Assembly (NCBI RefSeq): GCF_009755605.1
Contig: NZ_WPNZ01000031.1
Coordinates: forward strand, 53,499-117,498
Source of the DNA: Streptomyces typhae
GTDB taxonomy: Bacteria > Actinomycetota > Actinomycetes > Streptomycetales > Streptomycetaceae
Direction of reading: 5' to 3'
Length of the DNA: 64,000 nucleotides
Shown: positions 51,576-60,592 of the stretch, one piece after another
Position numbering within the stretch: position 1 is the stretch's first letter
Layout of the letters: each line of letters opens with the position of its first letter
Translations under genes and position numbers: made by a program
Notes under the pieces: model-generated
The model's database searches: none
What the model saw: only the letters and a program-made list of their open reading frames with translations
Told to the model about the DNA's origin: nothing

Positions 51576-52435
51576 CCGCGCCGTCCATCTCCAGCCGGGC
51601 CGCGGAGCCGACCAGCAAGCTGTGGTTCGCCACCCAGCCCCGCTACCTGGCCGGGCGCGGCGATCCCCGGCACATCACCCAGGCCCTGCGGGCCGGCGGC
51701 TGGAAGAACATCTCCGATGCCGACCTGCCGCAGGTCGCACTCGTCAGCCCCGACCACCTTTACTCCCTCCTCCTGGAGCCCGAGCCGGAGCCCTACACCA
51801 TGTGGTGGACCCTCAACGGTCGTCGCCCGGAACAAGCCTGGGGCTGGACGGCGCGGTTCAGCAGCCACACCCCCGTCGAAATCCTCGCCGCCCTCACCGA
51901 CACCCTCCTGCAGCCCGAGCCCGACACAGCCCCCGAGATCTGGCCCCTGCTCACCGGCGCCGGATGGACCCACGAACACGACGAGCGCGGCGACGAAATC
52001 GCACGGCACCCCGACGGAATCCTGAGCCTGCGACAGTGGCACACCGGCACCCACGGACGGTACTTCTGGACGGTCGAAACCCCGCTGCCCGGCCATTGCA
52101 ATGTGTGGAATGCGACGCTGGACGACGTCATACCCCAGCATCTCCTCGCCGCCTTCGTATCAGCACTGGCCGTCGACGAACCGGTGCAGCGCGCGATGTA
52201 CGACGTCCCGCACGCCCACCTGGTCCACCACGAGCGGCGCGGCCCCCAGGGCGAAGAACTCGCCGCCGCACACAAAGCGAGACTCGAAACAGCCCGGTCC
52301 CTGGCCCGCAAGGCCCGCCGCAAGACCGAACTCCTCACCACGCAGAGCGGACCACCTGCTGCCGTCCGCGCCGCCTCCGGCCCTCCAGGCAGGTCAGCCT
52401 CGCCCACCGTAGCCTTAACCGGCCGGGCCCGCTGA
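51572..52435 (+). CDS. DUF317 domain protein
   Basis: A 287-residue DUF317 protein started at GTG 51572, overlapping the upstream stop. LWFATQPRYLAGRGDPRHIT, ALRAGGWKNISDADLPQVAL, WTARFSSHTPVEILAALTDT in the first half; FWTVETPLPGHCNVWNATLD, IPQHLLAAFVSALAVDEPVQ in the second. Basic helical linker and Pro-rich end. The frame is open upstream for 250 codons but that part is a shadow of other genes. Confidence 0.85.
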   Translation: MTAPSISSRAAEPTSKLWFATQPRYLAGRGDPRHITQALRAGGWKNISDADLPQVALVSPDHLYSLLLEPEPEPYTMWWTLNGRRPEQAWGWTARFSSHTPVEILAALTDTLLQPEPDTAPEIWPLLTGAGWTHEHDERGDEIARHPDGILSLRQWHTGTHGRYFWTVETPLPGHCNVWNATLDDVIPQHLLAAFVSALAVDEPVQRAMYDVPHAHLVHHERRGPQGEELAAAHKARLETARSLARKARRKTELLTTQSGPPAAVRAASGPPGRSASPTVALTGRAR

Positions 52436-52500
52436 CCGCGCCGGACGGGCACCCCAGCTCACCTCCCCTTCCCCCGACTTCCGTTCCCCTGCGAGTCTTC

Positions 52501-53109
52501 TTGTCCCCTGCCTCCCAAACTCCGGATGCGCTCCACCGCGAGCGCCTGCACCAGCTCACCCTCTTCCTGCGCGAGAGTGAGCAGATCCTCGCCGCCTGGG
52601 ACGCCTACTCCGACGAGCACACCGATCTCGACGGCTGGCCCCACGACGCCGACGCCTACGGCCTGCGGGCGGCCCGGCGCGACGCCGAGACCTGGCGCTC
52701 CTTCAACCGCGTCCGGCCCTTCGCCAAGGACCTGCTGGCCACCGCCGAAGTCCAGGTCCAGCACCTCAACGCCACCCACATCCAGCCCCGCTGGCCCTGG
52801 CAGCTCGGCACCCTGGACGCCGCCCTGCAACAGCTCGACACCCTGCAGCAGGAGTGGCTGGCGCTCCGCGACGCACTGCCGCCGTCCGCCCGTCCGGGCA
52901 CCAACATGTACGACGACGCCCTTGCCGAGCGCAACGCGGAAGCATGGTCCTGCCTCGACGAGTGGGTCGGCCATGGCACAGCTCTCCTCGAAATCCAGGC
53001 CGCCACCCAGAACCTCCCGCCACGCGCTCCGGCGCTGACCACGGCCCACGCACTATCGCGCCCCGCCCCCGCTCCGGCCGCGGCACCGTCCTCGACGGTA
53101 CGGAGGTGA
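52501..53109 (+). CDS. Helical protein with Trp-rich centre
   Basis: A 202-residue protein started at TTG 52501 (weak GCGAG ahead). RERLHQLTLFLRESEQILAA, AARRDAETWRSFNRVRPFAK, TLDAALQQLDTLQQEWLALR, AWSCLDEWVGHGTALLEIQA: four long amphipathic helices, then a Pro/Ala tail. Again placed between two DUF317 genes. No family recognised. Confidence 0.65.
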   Translation: MSPASQTPDALHRERLHQLTLFLRESEQILAAWDAYSDEHTDLDGWPHDADAYGLRAARRDAETWRSFNRVRPFAKDLLATAEVQVQHLNATHIQPRWPWQLGTLDAALQQLDTLQQEWLALRDALPPSARPGTNMYDDALAERNAEAWSCLDEWVGHGTALLEIQAATQNLPPRAPALTTAHALSRPAPAPAAAPSSTVRR

Positions 53110-53115
53110 CCGGGC

Positions 53116-53910
53116 ATGGCCTACGACATCGACATCATGCTCATCGCGCCCCGCTACCTCGCCGGCCCCGGTGATCCCGCCTGGGTCACCGTGCCGCTCC
53201 ACCGCGCCTGCCACTGGAGCACCGGCGAGGACCGGCTGACCCCGCAGGTCACCCTGACCAGCCCCGACCAGCTCGCCCAACTGCGCCTGACCCCCGACCC
53301 GGAGCCGGGCGCACCATGGTGGACCCTGCGCCAGGCCCACCACGGCGAGAAGCGGGCCTGGTCGATGATCTTCGGCGCCCGCACCCCCGTCGAACTCATC
53401 GCCGCGGTCACCGACGCCCTCACCGACCCCGCCACTCCACCGGCGGGGGCGCCGGGGGAGCCGTACGAGCCGCTGCGTTCGGCAGGCTGGCAGGCACCCC
53501 GTCACCACGACGGTCACACCTCCGACGAGGGCATGGTCTCGCCCGACGGTCTGGCCCGCGTCGACCACATCACCCGCGAAGGTGGCCGCACCTCCACCTG
53601 GGTCGTGGAAACGTCCGTCCACGATCTTCCCGCCCTCTGGCGTGCCTATGTAGACGGGGACACACCACCGCATCTGGTCGGCGCGCTCTTCGCCGCGCTC
53701 ACCGACACCACGCCCCTGGTGCGCGAACCACACCGCGTGCCGCACCTGGCCACCACCCACGGACGCACCGCCACCGGCCGGGTGAGCGCCGACAACCTCG
53801 GCTTCGCCCTGGAACACCGCACCCGCACCCTCGCCCGGCGCCACACCCCGCCGCCGCCGGCCACGCCGCCCTCTGGGCCCGACGGGCCCGTACCGCGACG
53901 GCCCCGCTGA
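53116..53910 (+). CDS. DUF317 domain protein
   Basis: A 264-residue DUF317 protein, ATG 53116 behind GGAGG: MLIAPRYLAGPGDPAWVTVP, WSMIFGARTPVELIAAVTDA, then STWVVETSVHDLPALWRAYV and PPHLVGALFAALTDTTPLV. Pro-rich basic tail. It is the sixth DUF317 member of the window and lies just before the coupling protein gene (34 bp), suggesting a link to transfer functions. Confidence 0.85.
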   Translation: MAYDIDIMLIAPRYLAGPGDPAWVTVPLHRACHWSTGEDRLTPQVTLTSPDQLAQLRLTPDPEPGAPWWTLRQAHHGEKRAWSMIFGARTPVELIAAVTDALTDPATPPAGAPGEPYEPLRSAGWQAPRHHDGHTSDEGMVSPDGLARVDHITREGGRTSTWVVETSVHDLPALWRAYVDGDTPPHLVGALFAALTDTTPLVREPHRVPHLATTHGRTATGRVSADNLGFALEHRTRTLARRHTPPPPATPPSGPDGPVPRRPR

Positions 53911-53944
53911 CCGGCCGGCCCTCCACCCTCCTGGAACCGCCCTC

Positions 53945-55741
53945 TTGCCCCAGCCTTCCGCCCGCCCGTCCACCGAAGCGACCGACATCGCCTTCAAGAT
54001 CCTGCTTGGGGCCCTCGTCGTCGCGGTCCCCCTGGCCAACCTCGCCTGGCTCGGGGGCCAGACCACCGCCTGGGCCACCGGCTCCGGGCCCGGCGCCCCC
54101 TACCAGCCCGCCCAGGCCCTCCTCCACCCCGACCAGCTCTGGCCCGCACTCGGCGAAACGTCCCTGCTGCTCGGCACACGCATCCTGCCCGCCACCGTCC
54201 TGCTCGCGCTCGGCGCCAGCGCCGCCGTGCTCTACCAGCGGCACAAAAACGGCAGCGGCGGGCGCAAGAAGCGCGTCGACGGCATGGCCAAACACCAGGA
54301 CATCGAGCCGCTGATGGCCAAGGCCATCACCGCCAAAGCACGCTCCCTGCGCCCGAGCCTGAAGACCGCCAAGCACCTCGCGGCCAAGGACACCGGCGTC
54401 CTTCTCGGCAACTTGCAGGGCACCCGGCACGAGGTGCGGATGGGGTACGAGGACGTCGCCGTCGCGATCATGGCGCCCCGTTCCGGCAAGACCACCTCCC
54501 TGGCCATCCCCTCCATCCTCAACGCGCCCGGACCGGTCCTGCTGACCTCCAACAAGGCGGCAGGCGACGCCTTCACCGCCACGCTCGACGCCCGAGCCGA
54601 GGCCGGCCGGACGTGGTCGATGGACCCGCAACAGATCGCCCACGCGAAACGCGCCATGTGGTGGAACCCCCTCGCGACCGCCAAAACCCTCGACGGCGCG
54701 GGCAGGCTCGCCGGACACTTCCTCGCCGCGAGCGTAGACGCGAGCCAGCAGGGGGACTTCTGGTCCAAGGCCGGATCCAACATCCTCTCCCAGCTGTTCC
54801 TCGCCGCAGCCCTCGACGAGCGCCCGATCACCGACGTCATGCAGTGGCTGGCCTTTCCCGCCGACCGCACGCCGCTGGACATCCTGCGCGACCACGGCTT
54901 CACCGCCGTCGCCGCCCAGCTCAAGGGCACCGTCGAAGGCCCGCCCGAGACCCGCGACGGCATCTACGAGACGGCCCGCCAGTACGCCGCCGCCCTCCTC
55001 AACAGCGAGATCGCCGCCTGGGTAACACCGCAGAAGGACATCGAGGAATTCCGGCCGCAGGAGTTCGTCACCTCCACCGACACCCTGTACCTGCTCTCCA
55101 AGGACGGCGGCGGCGGAGCCTCGGCGTTGATCGCCGCGTGCGCGGACGCGGTGATGCGGGCCGCGACCACCCAGGCCGAACGCGCCGGCGGGCGCCTAGA
55201 TCCGCCGATGCTCGCGATCCTGGACGAGGCCGCCAACGTCTGCAAAATCTCGGATCTCCCCGACCTGTACTCCCACCTGGGCTCCCGCGGGATCATCCCG
55301 ATCACGATCCTGCAGTCCTACCGCCAAGGCCAGAAGGTATGGGGGGACGCGGGCATGGACGCCCTGTGGTCCGCCTCCACCATCAAGGTCATCGGCTCCG
55401 GCATCGACGACCCCGACTTCGCCGACAAACTCTCCCGCCTCATCGGCGACCACGACGTGGAGACCACCTCCACCTCCCACTCCGAATCCGGCAAGTCCAC
55501 CTCCGTGTCCATGCGCCAGGAACGGATCCTGGCCGCCGACGCCATCCGTGCCCTGCCCAAGGGCACCGCCCTGTGCTTCGCCACCGGCCTGCGCGCCGCC
55601 ATGCTCGACCTGCGCCCCTGGTACCTCGAACCCGGCGCCGACACCCTGACCGCCGCCTCCGCCCACGCCTCGGCGGACATCACCGAACGGGCCCTGGCCA
55701 AGACGGACCCGCGGCAGTCCGATTTCGGCACCGCCACATGA
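53945..55741 (+). CDS. Type IV coupling protein (VirD4/TraG-like)
   Basis: A 598-residue membrane ATPase. Two membrane helices lie near residues 15-40 and 72-97, then the ATPase domain with Walker A APRSGKTT (177-184), Walker B PMLAILDEAANV (about 420-430) and the T4CP motif DLPDLYSHLGSRGIIPITIL with a downstream Gln (LQSYRQGQ). It connects the relaxosome to the secretion channel. TTG 53945 has GGAA upstream. It is separated from the main transfer operon by 22 kb of accessory genes. The C terminus carries no obvious extra domain. Confidence 0.92.
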   Translation: MPQPSARPSTEATDIAFKILLGALVVAVPLANLAWLGGQTTAWATGSGPGAPYQPAQALLHPDQLWPALGETSLLLGTRILPATVLLALGASAAVLYQRHKNGSGGRKKRVDGMAKHQDIEPLMAKAITAKARSLRPSLKTAKHLAAKDTGVLLGNLQGTRHEVRMGYEDVAVAIMAPRSGKTTSLAIPSILNAPGPVLLTSNKAAGDAFTATLDARAEAGRTWSMDPQQIAHAKRAMWWNPLATAKTLDGAGRLAGHFLAASVDASQQGDFWSKAGSNILSQLFLAAALDERPITDVMQWLAFPADRTPLDILRDHGFTAVAAQLKGTVEGPPETRDGIYETARQYAAALLNSEIAAWVTPQKDIEEFRPQEFVTSTDTLYLLSKDGGGGASALIAACADAVMRAATTQAERAGGRLDPPMLAILDEAANVCKISDLPDLYSHLGSRGIIPITILQSYRQGQKVWGDAGMDALWSASTIKVIGSGIDDPDFADKLSRLIGDHDVETTSTSHSESGKSTSVSMRQERILAADAIRALPKGTALCFATGLRAAMLDLRPWYLEPGADTLTAASAHASADITERALAKTDPRQSDFGTAT

Positions 55742-55961
55742 ACGGCCCCGCGCCTGCACCTGGTGCCCGTCCGCCCTGGAAGCCCGCGGACTCCTCGCAC
55801 GCGAGGAAACCCCGCGGATCGGGCACGACCACCGTGTCCTGCCAACCCCCGACGGCATCCGTGTCCTGACAGCCAGCTTCGGCCACCCCCGCACGCCCGC
55901 CCTCGCGACCGCCCCTGCTGCACCGCTCAAACCCGCCACAGCGCCCGCACGTTCCCAGTAG
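55738..55961 (+). pseudogene. Small Cys-containing protein, frame disrupted near its start
   Basis: ATG 55738 overlaps the coupling-protein stop (ATGA), but the frame with good GC3 and protein character is another one: ERPRACTWCPSALEARGLLA, REETPRIGHDHRVLPTPDGI, RVLTASFGHPRTP, ending at TAG 55959. C-x2-C near the start hints at a zinc knuckle. A small deletion just after the ATG would explain the mismatch; the ATG frame itself gives a 43-residue peptide. Confidence 0.35.
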
Positions 55962-56109
55962 CCCGCCGCTGTCGGCTCCTTCCCCGCTTTGTCGTCCCTC
56001 GCTGACAGCACCGGCCCGCTGCCCCTCGCCCTGGCTTCCCAGCGACGCCGCGATCACCCCGATCCCTGCTGCTATCCGATCTCGGCGCCCCTCTCTCCAA
56101 GGACGCACT

Positions 56110-57042
56110 ATTCCCGATATTCCTGCATTCCGCTCCATATCCCTCGGTGCCGGAATCCAGTCCAGCGCCATGCTGGCCCTGTCCGCCCGAGGAATTCTCC
56201 CCAAAGTCGACTACGCGATATTCGCCGACACCGGCTGGGAACCCCGGGCCGTATACCAGCACCTCGACCGGCTGGAACGAGACATAGCCACACCGGCAGG
56301 CATTCCCATCCTTCGGGTCTGTGCCGGGAACATCCGCAACGATGCTCTCGACCCTGACCACCGGTTCGCCTCCATGCCGCTCTACATCCTGAACCAGGAC
56401 GGCAGACCCGGGATGACCAGACGCCAGTGCACCGGCGAATACAAGATCAAACCAATCAAGAAGGCCGTCCGTGAACTCTTGGGCTATCCCCACCCCGCCC
56501 GTATTCCGCGAGACATCTTCGTGGAGCAGTGGGTCGGCATCTCCACTGACGAGTTCCATCGGGCCAAGGATTCCGACGTCAAATACATGCGCAACCGGCA
56601 TCCGCTCATCGACATGAACTGGAGCCGCGCCGACTGCGTGAAATATCTGGAATCGCTCGGTCTTGCGGACACTCCGAAATCGAGCTGTCTGGGCTGCCCC
56701 TTTCACGGGAACGCGCAGTGGCGGCACATCCGGGACACCTCGCCTGAGGAGTGGACGGATGTGGTGACTTTCGACGCGGCCATCCGGCAGGGCAACGCCC
56801 GTGCGAACGCGACCGGCAACCGCCTGCTGGGCCAAGCGTTCCTGCACCGCTCGCGAGTACCGCTCGACCAGGCGCCGATCGACCACGTCACCGCCGCCGA
56901 ATGGGCCGCGCTCCAGCCCCAGCTCGGCCAGGAACAAGTGGACGTGGCGGAGCTGGAGCAGGGCGTGAGCGACGGCTGCTCACCCTGGGCCTGCCGCGGC
57001 GGCGTCGAGCCGGTGCAGGACGATTTCGGGCTGGCCAGTTGA
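56110..57042 (+). CDS. PAPS-reductase-like (adenine nucleotide alpha-hydrolase) protein with ATT start
   Basis: A 310-residue protein. ATT 56110 follows AAGGA with a 6-nt spacer and gives PDIPAFRSISLGAGIQSSAM, the expected N terminus with the SxGxxS-type phosphate loop; the first canonical start (ATG 56170) would remove it. Then DYAIFADTGWEPRAVYQHLD, MTRRQCTGEYKIKPIKKAVR, a conserved DMNWSRADCVKYLES and SCLGCPFHGNAQWRHI with paired Cys. This is the PAPS-reductase/DndC-like superfamily seen in phages and mobile elements, here next to a C5 methyltransferase (TTGA overlap), so a nucleic-acid-modification role is plausible. Confidence 0.82.
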   Translation: MPDIPAFRSISLGAGIQSSAMLALSARGILPKVDYAIFADTGWEPRAVYQHLDRLERDIATPAGIPILRVCAGNIRNDALDPDHRFASMPLYILNQDGRPGMTRRQCTGEYKIKPIKKAVRELLGYPHPARIPRDIFVEQWVGISTDEFHRAKDSDVKYMRNRHPLIDMNWSRADCVKYLESLGLADTPKSSCLGCPFHGNAQWRHIRDTSPEEWTDVVTFDAAIRQGNARANATGNRLLGQAFLHRSRVPLDQAPIDHVTAAEWAALQPQLGQEQVDVAELEQGVSDGCSPWACRGGVEPVQDDFGLAS

Positions 57043-58280
57043 TCCTCGACCTGTTCGCCGGCCCGGGGGGATGGAGCCAGGCCCTGACCGTGCTCGGTGT
57101 ACGGGACGTGGGCCTGGAATGGGACGAGTGGGCGTGCAAAACCCGTGCAGCCGCAGGCCAGTTGACGATCCGCACGGACGTCGCCGCCTATCCCCTCTGG
57201 CCGTTCTTCGGCAGGATCACCGGGCTGATCGCCTCCCCGCCATGTCAGGCATGGTCGATGGCCGGCAAACGCCTCGGGCTCGTCGACCAGCCCCTGGTCC
57301 ACCAGGCGGTCGCCGACCTCGCCCACGGGCTGGACCGCCGCGAACAGCTTCTGGCCGCTTGCCGCGATCCGCGGTCCCTGCTCGCGGCGGAGCCCATGCG
57401 CTACCTGCACGCCCTGAACCGGCACGGACAGCCCGAGTGGGTCGCGATGGAAGAGGTCCCCGACGTGCTGTCGCTGTGGCGCCAGTACGCCGCGATCCTG
57501 CGCACCTGGGGGTTCTCCGCGTGGACCGGGATCTTGAACGCGGCCGACTACGGCGTACCGCAGACCAGACGGCGCGCGATCCTGATCGCCTCCCGGACCC
57601 GGACGGCAGGCCCGCCGCCGCCCACCCATGCCCGCGTGGCCGAACCCGAGTCGCTGTTCGGGCCGGGCCGCGCGCGGTGGGTGTCCATGGCCCAGGCGCT
57701 CGGCTGGGGCGCCACCGACCGGCCCGTGCCCACCGTCTGCGCCGGCGGCGGGCCAGGGGGCGGGCCCGAGCCGTTCCCCTCCGGCTCCCGCAAGACGCTC
57801 AGCGACGCACGCGAGCGCGGCACCTGGAAAGCCCACCCTCCCACCAACTCGGCCGTCCACCGGCCGCGTTCCTCGACCGCGCGGGCCACCGCTGCCGGGC
57901 AGCCCCTCGCCGGCACGGCGCCCGCGGAGTGGCGCTGGGCGCTGCGCAACAACAGCCAGGCCAACGCCACCACCCGCGGCATCGACGAGCCCGCCGGGAC
58001 GCTGTTCTTCGGCCACCGCGCCAATGAGTGCGTATGGCAGGCCGAACAGGTCGCCGCCACCCCGCCGTCAAGCGCGGTCCCGGTGCCGGAGCCGATCCGG
58101 ATCACGGCCGCCGAGGCCGGGGTGCTGCAGACCTTCCCCGCCGACTACCCGTGGCAGGGCAACAAGGGCCAGGTCTTCCACCAGGTCGGCAACGCCGTCC
58201 CGCCCCGTCTCGCCGCTCACCTCCTGGCCCCGCATCTGGGCATGATCCTCACCGCCGACGACTTCACCCTGGCCGCCTGA
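57039..58280 (+). CDS. DNA (cytosine-5) methyltransferase
   Basis: A 413-residue C5 methyltransferase started at TTG 57039, overlapping the previous stop. Motif I LDLFAGPGG (3-11), motif IV IASPPCQAWSMAG with catalytic Cys69, motif VI VAMEEVPDVL (EEV instead of ENV), motif VIII QTRRRAILIA, then a long variable target region and motifs IX-X (ETFP-like LQTFPADYPWQGNKGQ; QVGNAVPPRLA). No restriction gene is adjacent; probably an orphan enzyme. The Glu-Glu-Val in motif VI is a mild departure from the consensus. Confidence 0.92.
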   Translation: MILDLFAGPGGWSQALTVLGVRDVGLEWDEWACKTRAAAGQLTIRTDVAAYPLWPFFGRITGLIASPPCQAWSMAGKRLGLVDQPLVHQAVADLAHGLDRREQLLAACRDPRSLLAAEPMRYLHALNRHGQPEWVAMEEVPDVLSLWRQYAAILRTWGFSAWTGILNAADYGVPQTRRRAILIASRTRTAGPPPPTHARVAEPESLFGPGRARWVSMAQALGWGATDRPVPTVCAGGGPGGGPEPFPSGSRKTLSDARERGTWKAHPPTNSAVHRPRSSTARATAAGQPLAGTAPAEWRWALRNNSQANATTRGIDEPAGTLFFGHRANECVWQAEQVAATPPSSAVPVPEPIRITAAEAGVLQTFPADYPWQGNKGQVFHQVGNAVPPRLAAHLLAPHLGMILTADDFTLAA

Positions 58281-59407
58281 TGCCCCACCCCACCGCCCCC
58301 GGCAATCAGGACGAGCACGACGAGGCGGACGGTTTGGCACCGTCCCCGCCGGTGCACTACGCCGAACAGGCTCTGCTGGGCGCCCTCCTGCTCGACCCTG
58401 AACGCCTCGGCGAGATCGGCGCCCTGGAGCCCGAGCACTTCGCCAACCACGCTCACGGCGCGCTGTTCGCTGGGATGCGCACGGTGCCGGCCCCCGGCCC
58501 CGAGCAGCTCCGCAGCAGCCCGTCGTGGCTGAACAGCGTCCTGGATGCGGCCCGCCCCCAGGCGCCCGGTCTGAGCGCCTCTCACCTGCACACCCTCATC
58601 CGGGTCTGCCCCCGGCCGGGCCACGCGGTCAGCTACGCGCGGATGATCCGCGCCGACCACGCCCGGCGCAGCCTGCGCCTCCACGCCGCACGTCTGGCCC
58701 AGACCGCCATCGACACCACCCTGCCCCACCGCGCGCAGACCACCATGCGGCGGGCCGACACCCTCGTCCGGTTCCTCGACGGCCTCTCCGGCTCCTTCAC
58801 CTCGCACCCCAGCTCTCCGCCCCGCACCCCGCTCCCCCCGCCGCCTGCCAGGAGCCCCGAGGAGGATGCCCTGGACGAGGAGCGTTGCCTGCTGGCCACC
58901 GCGACCGCGCACCCGGCTGACGTGCGGGAGATGCGCTGGCTCATCGCCGCCGACTTCGTGCTGCCGCTGCACGGCGGGCTGTGGCAGTGCCTGACCACCC
59001 TGGCCCACCGCGGTGACCCGGTCGATCCCATCACCGTGCTCTGGCAAGCCCAGCACCGAGGTCTGCTCACCCCCGGCGTTGACCCCGCCGGTCTGCTGGT
59101 CCTGCTCTCCACACCGGCCGGCTCACCCGAGCACTGGGCCGAGAAGATCCTGGAACGCTCCCTGCTCGCCCGCGCCGCGGACGTCGCCGCGCGCATCACC
59201 GTCTACGCCGACGACCCGGCCAACAGCCCCCACCAACTGATCACCGGCAGCCGACGGGCCCTGGCCGACCTCACCACCCTGCACACACGCTGGCAGCAGG
59301 CCACGCGCCCGCCCCTCCCACAGACCGTGCGCCCGGCCCGCACCCCGCGCGTTCCCCGGGCCGGGCCGCCACCCCGTACGGCACCGCCCGTGCGAACCAC
59401 CCGCTAA
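58280..59407 (+). CDS. Protein with two DnaB-N-like domains
   Basis: A 375-residue protein with two copies of the DnaB helicase N-terminal domain: PPVHYAEQALLGALLLDPER...LEPEHFANHAHGALFAGMRT (about 25-120) and DEERCLLATATAHPADVREM, IAADFVLPLHGGLWQCLTTL, GDPVDPITVLWQAQHRGLLT (about 200-290). There is no helicase ATPase domain. Such proteins may interact with the replisome or primase. ATG 58280 overlaps the methyltransferase stop. Pro/Arg-rich tail. Confidence 0.8.
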   Translation: MPHPTAPGNQDEHDEADGLAPSPPVHYAEQALLGALLLDPERLGEIGALEPEHFANHAHGALFAGMRTVPAPGPEQLRSSPSWLNSVLDAARPQAPGLSASHLHTLIRVCPRPGHAVSYARMIRADHARRSLRLHAARLAQTAIDTTLPHRAQTTMRRADTLVRFLDGLSGSFTSHPSSPPRTPLPPPPARSPEEDALDEERCLLATATAHPADVREMRWLIAADFVLPLHGGLWQCLTTLAHRGDPVDPITVLWQAQHRGLLTPGVDPAGLLVLLSTPAGSPEHWAEKILERSLLARAADVAARITVYADDPANSPHQLITGSRRALADLTTLHTRWQQATRPPLPQTVRPARTPRVPRAGPPPRTAPPVRTTR

Positions 59408-59461
59408 CCCTGACGGTCCGGGCCGACACCACAGTCGGCCCGGACCGGCGAAACGAGCCCC

Positions 59462-60304
59462 ATGCCTCACACCGCACCCGACGTCCACGTCCACCTGGCC
59501 CTACACCCCCAGCACGCCAGCGCCGTCGTCGCCACCCTCACCGGCCGCCCGCTCCACACCGCCCACGCCACCCTCGCCACAGAACGCTTCCAGCCGGTCA
59601 CCGACACCACGATGCTGCTGGCCCGTATCGACCACGCGGAGCTCCACTACGCCAGCACCGCCGCCGTCCTCCTGCGCGACGCCGGGATCACCGTGCACGT
59701 CACCGAACAGTTGCGGGAAGTGATCCACCACCCCGGGACCCGGCTGAACCAAGCAGAGATCCGCCTCGCCTCGAACAAGGCCCAGAAGATCCACGACGAC
59801 ATCCAGTCCAGACAGCTCACCATCCACCTGCACGCGTACGACGGCCGTACCACCGTCACGGTCGGCGTCAGCGACGCCGACCGTGACGGCCCCGCCGCCC
59901 CCGCCGCCGCCGCCAAAAAGGGCGTCACGGTGGTCTGCGGCCGACAGACTCCGACTCTCGTGTCCTTGCCGCCGCTCACCTTTCTCGGGAGTGGATGGTT
60001 GCGGTGCACGGGGGTCTGCCGTCGCGGAGCGCAATGGGTATCGGGGCCGGTCAACGAGAGGACGGTGTCTTCTCCCCGGAGTGCAGGAGACCTTAACCTT
60101 CTGAGTGATCGTCACACGCCCCCGGTCCGGGACGTCGCCCTGCCAGACGTAGATGCCGACAGCACGAACAGAACGCAAAGTCATGACCGGACAACGACAG
60201 CACCGCCGCCACATCACCGGGCCGCAGCGTCCCAGCAGTTCTGTCCCGGCACCCGGCCCCGACGGCTATGGGAGGCGGCCCTCTCCAGGGCGGGGAGGAG
60301 GTGA
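59462..60304 (+). CDS. Domain-N-type protein with altered C terminus
   Basis: Residues 1-135 look genuine: VHVHLALHPQHASAVVATLT, TTMLLARIDHAELHYASTAA, VLLRDAGITVHVTEQLREVI, LASNKAQKIHDDIQSRQLTI. The first 80 resemble the N domain of the 37581 family. After about residue 150 (KKGVTVVCGRQTP) the sequence loses composition bias and conservation-like features, so the original 3' end may have been replaced; an insertion sequence lies 270 bp beyond. The true stop of the ancestral gene cannot be seen. The stretch 60305-60570 holds no supported gene. Confidence 0.5.
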   Translation: MPHTAPDVHVHLALHPQHASAVVATLTGRPLHTAHATLATERFQPVTDTTMLLARIDHAELHYASTAAVLLRDAGITVHVTEQLREVIHHPGTRLNQAEIRLASNKAQKIHDDIQSRQLTIHLHAYDGRTTVTVGVSDADRDGPAAPAAAAKKGVTVVCGRQTPTLVSLPPLTFLGSGWLRCTGVCRRGAQWVSGPVNERTVSSPRSAGDLNLLSDRHTPPVRDVALPDVDADSTNRTQSHDRTTTAPPPHHRAAASQQFCPGTRPRRLWEAALSRAGRR

Positions 60305-60570
60305 TGAGGGCGTCGAGGAGTCCAGCCGGAAGACGCTGACCCACCCCACGACGATCCGTCCTCCCGACCGCCGCCCTCCTACCAGTGCACCGCCCATATG
60401 CCGATGCCCCCAGCAGCAGCCGCGGGCCCCTGGCTGCGGCCGGGGCAAGTGCTGGCTCGACGAACCGGTGTGGGCGCCGACTCCGCCGCCCTCGGAACCT
60501 CATCCGTAGGTGAAGGACGTTCCGAGGGAGCGAGCGGATCTCGGGATGTTCGAGTGCCGGATCGTGACAC

Positions 60571-60592
60571 CTAGGCGGTTTCGTTTGGATCA
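60571..60592. repeat. Left terminal inverted repeat of the IS
   Basis: Begins CTAGGCGGTTTCGTTTGGAT; exact inverted match to 61808-61829. The palindromic CTAG at the outer end is probably the target sequence. Confidence 0.85.

Noticed and set aside
60305..60570. Short open frames between the domain-N gene and the insertion sequence
   Set aside because: No ribosome site, no protein-like composition in any frame. Probably the remains of sequence disrupted near the insertion.
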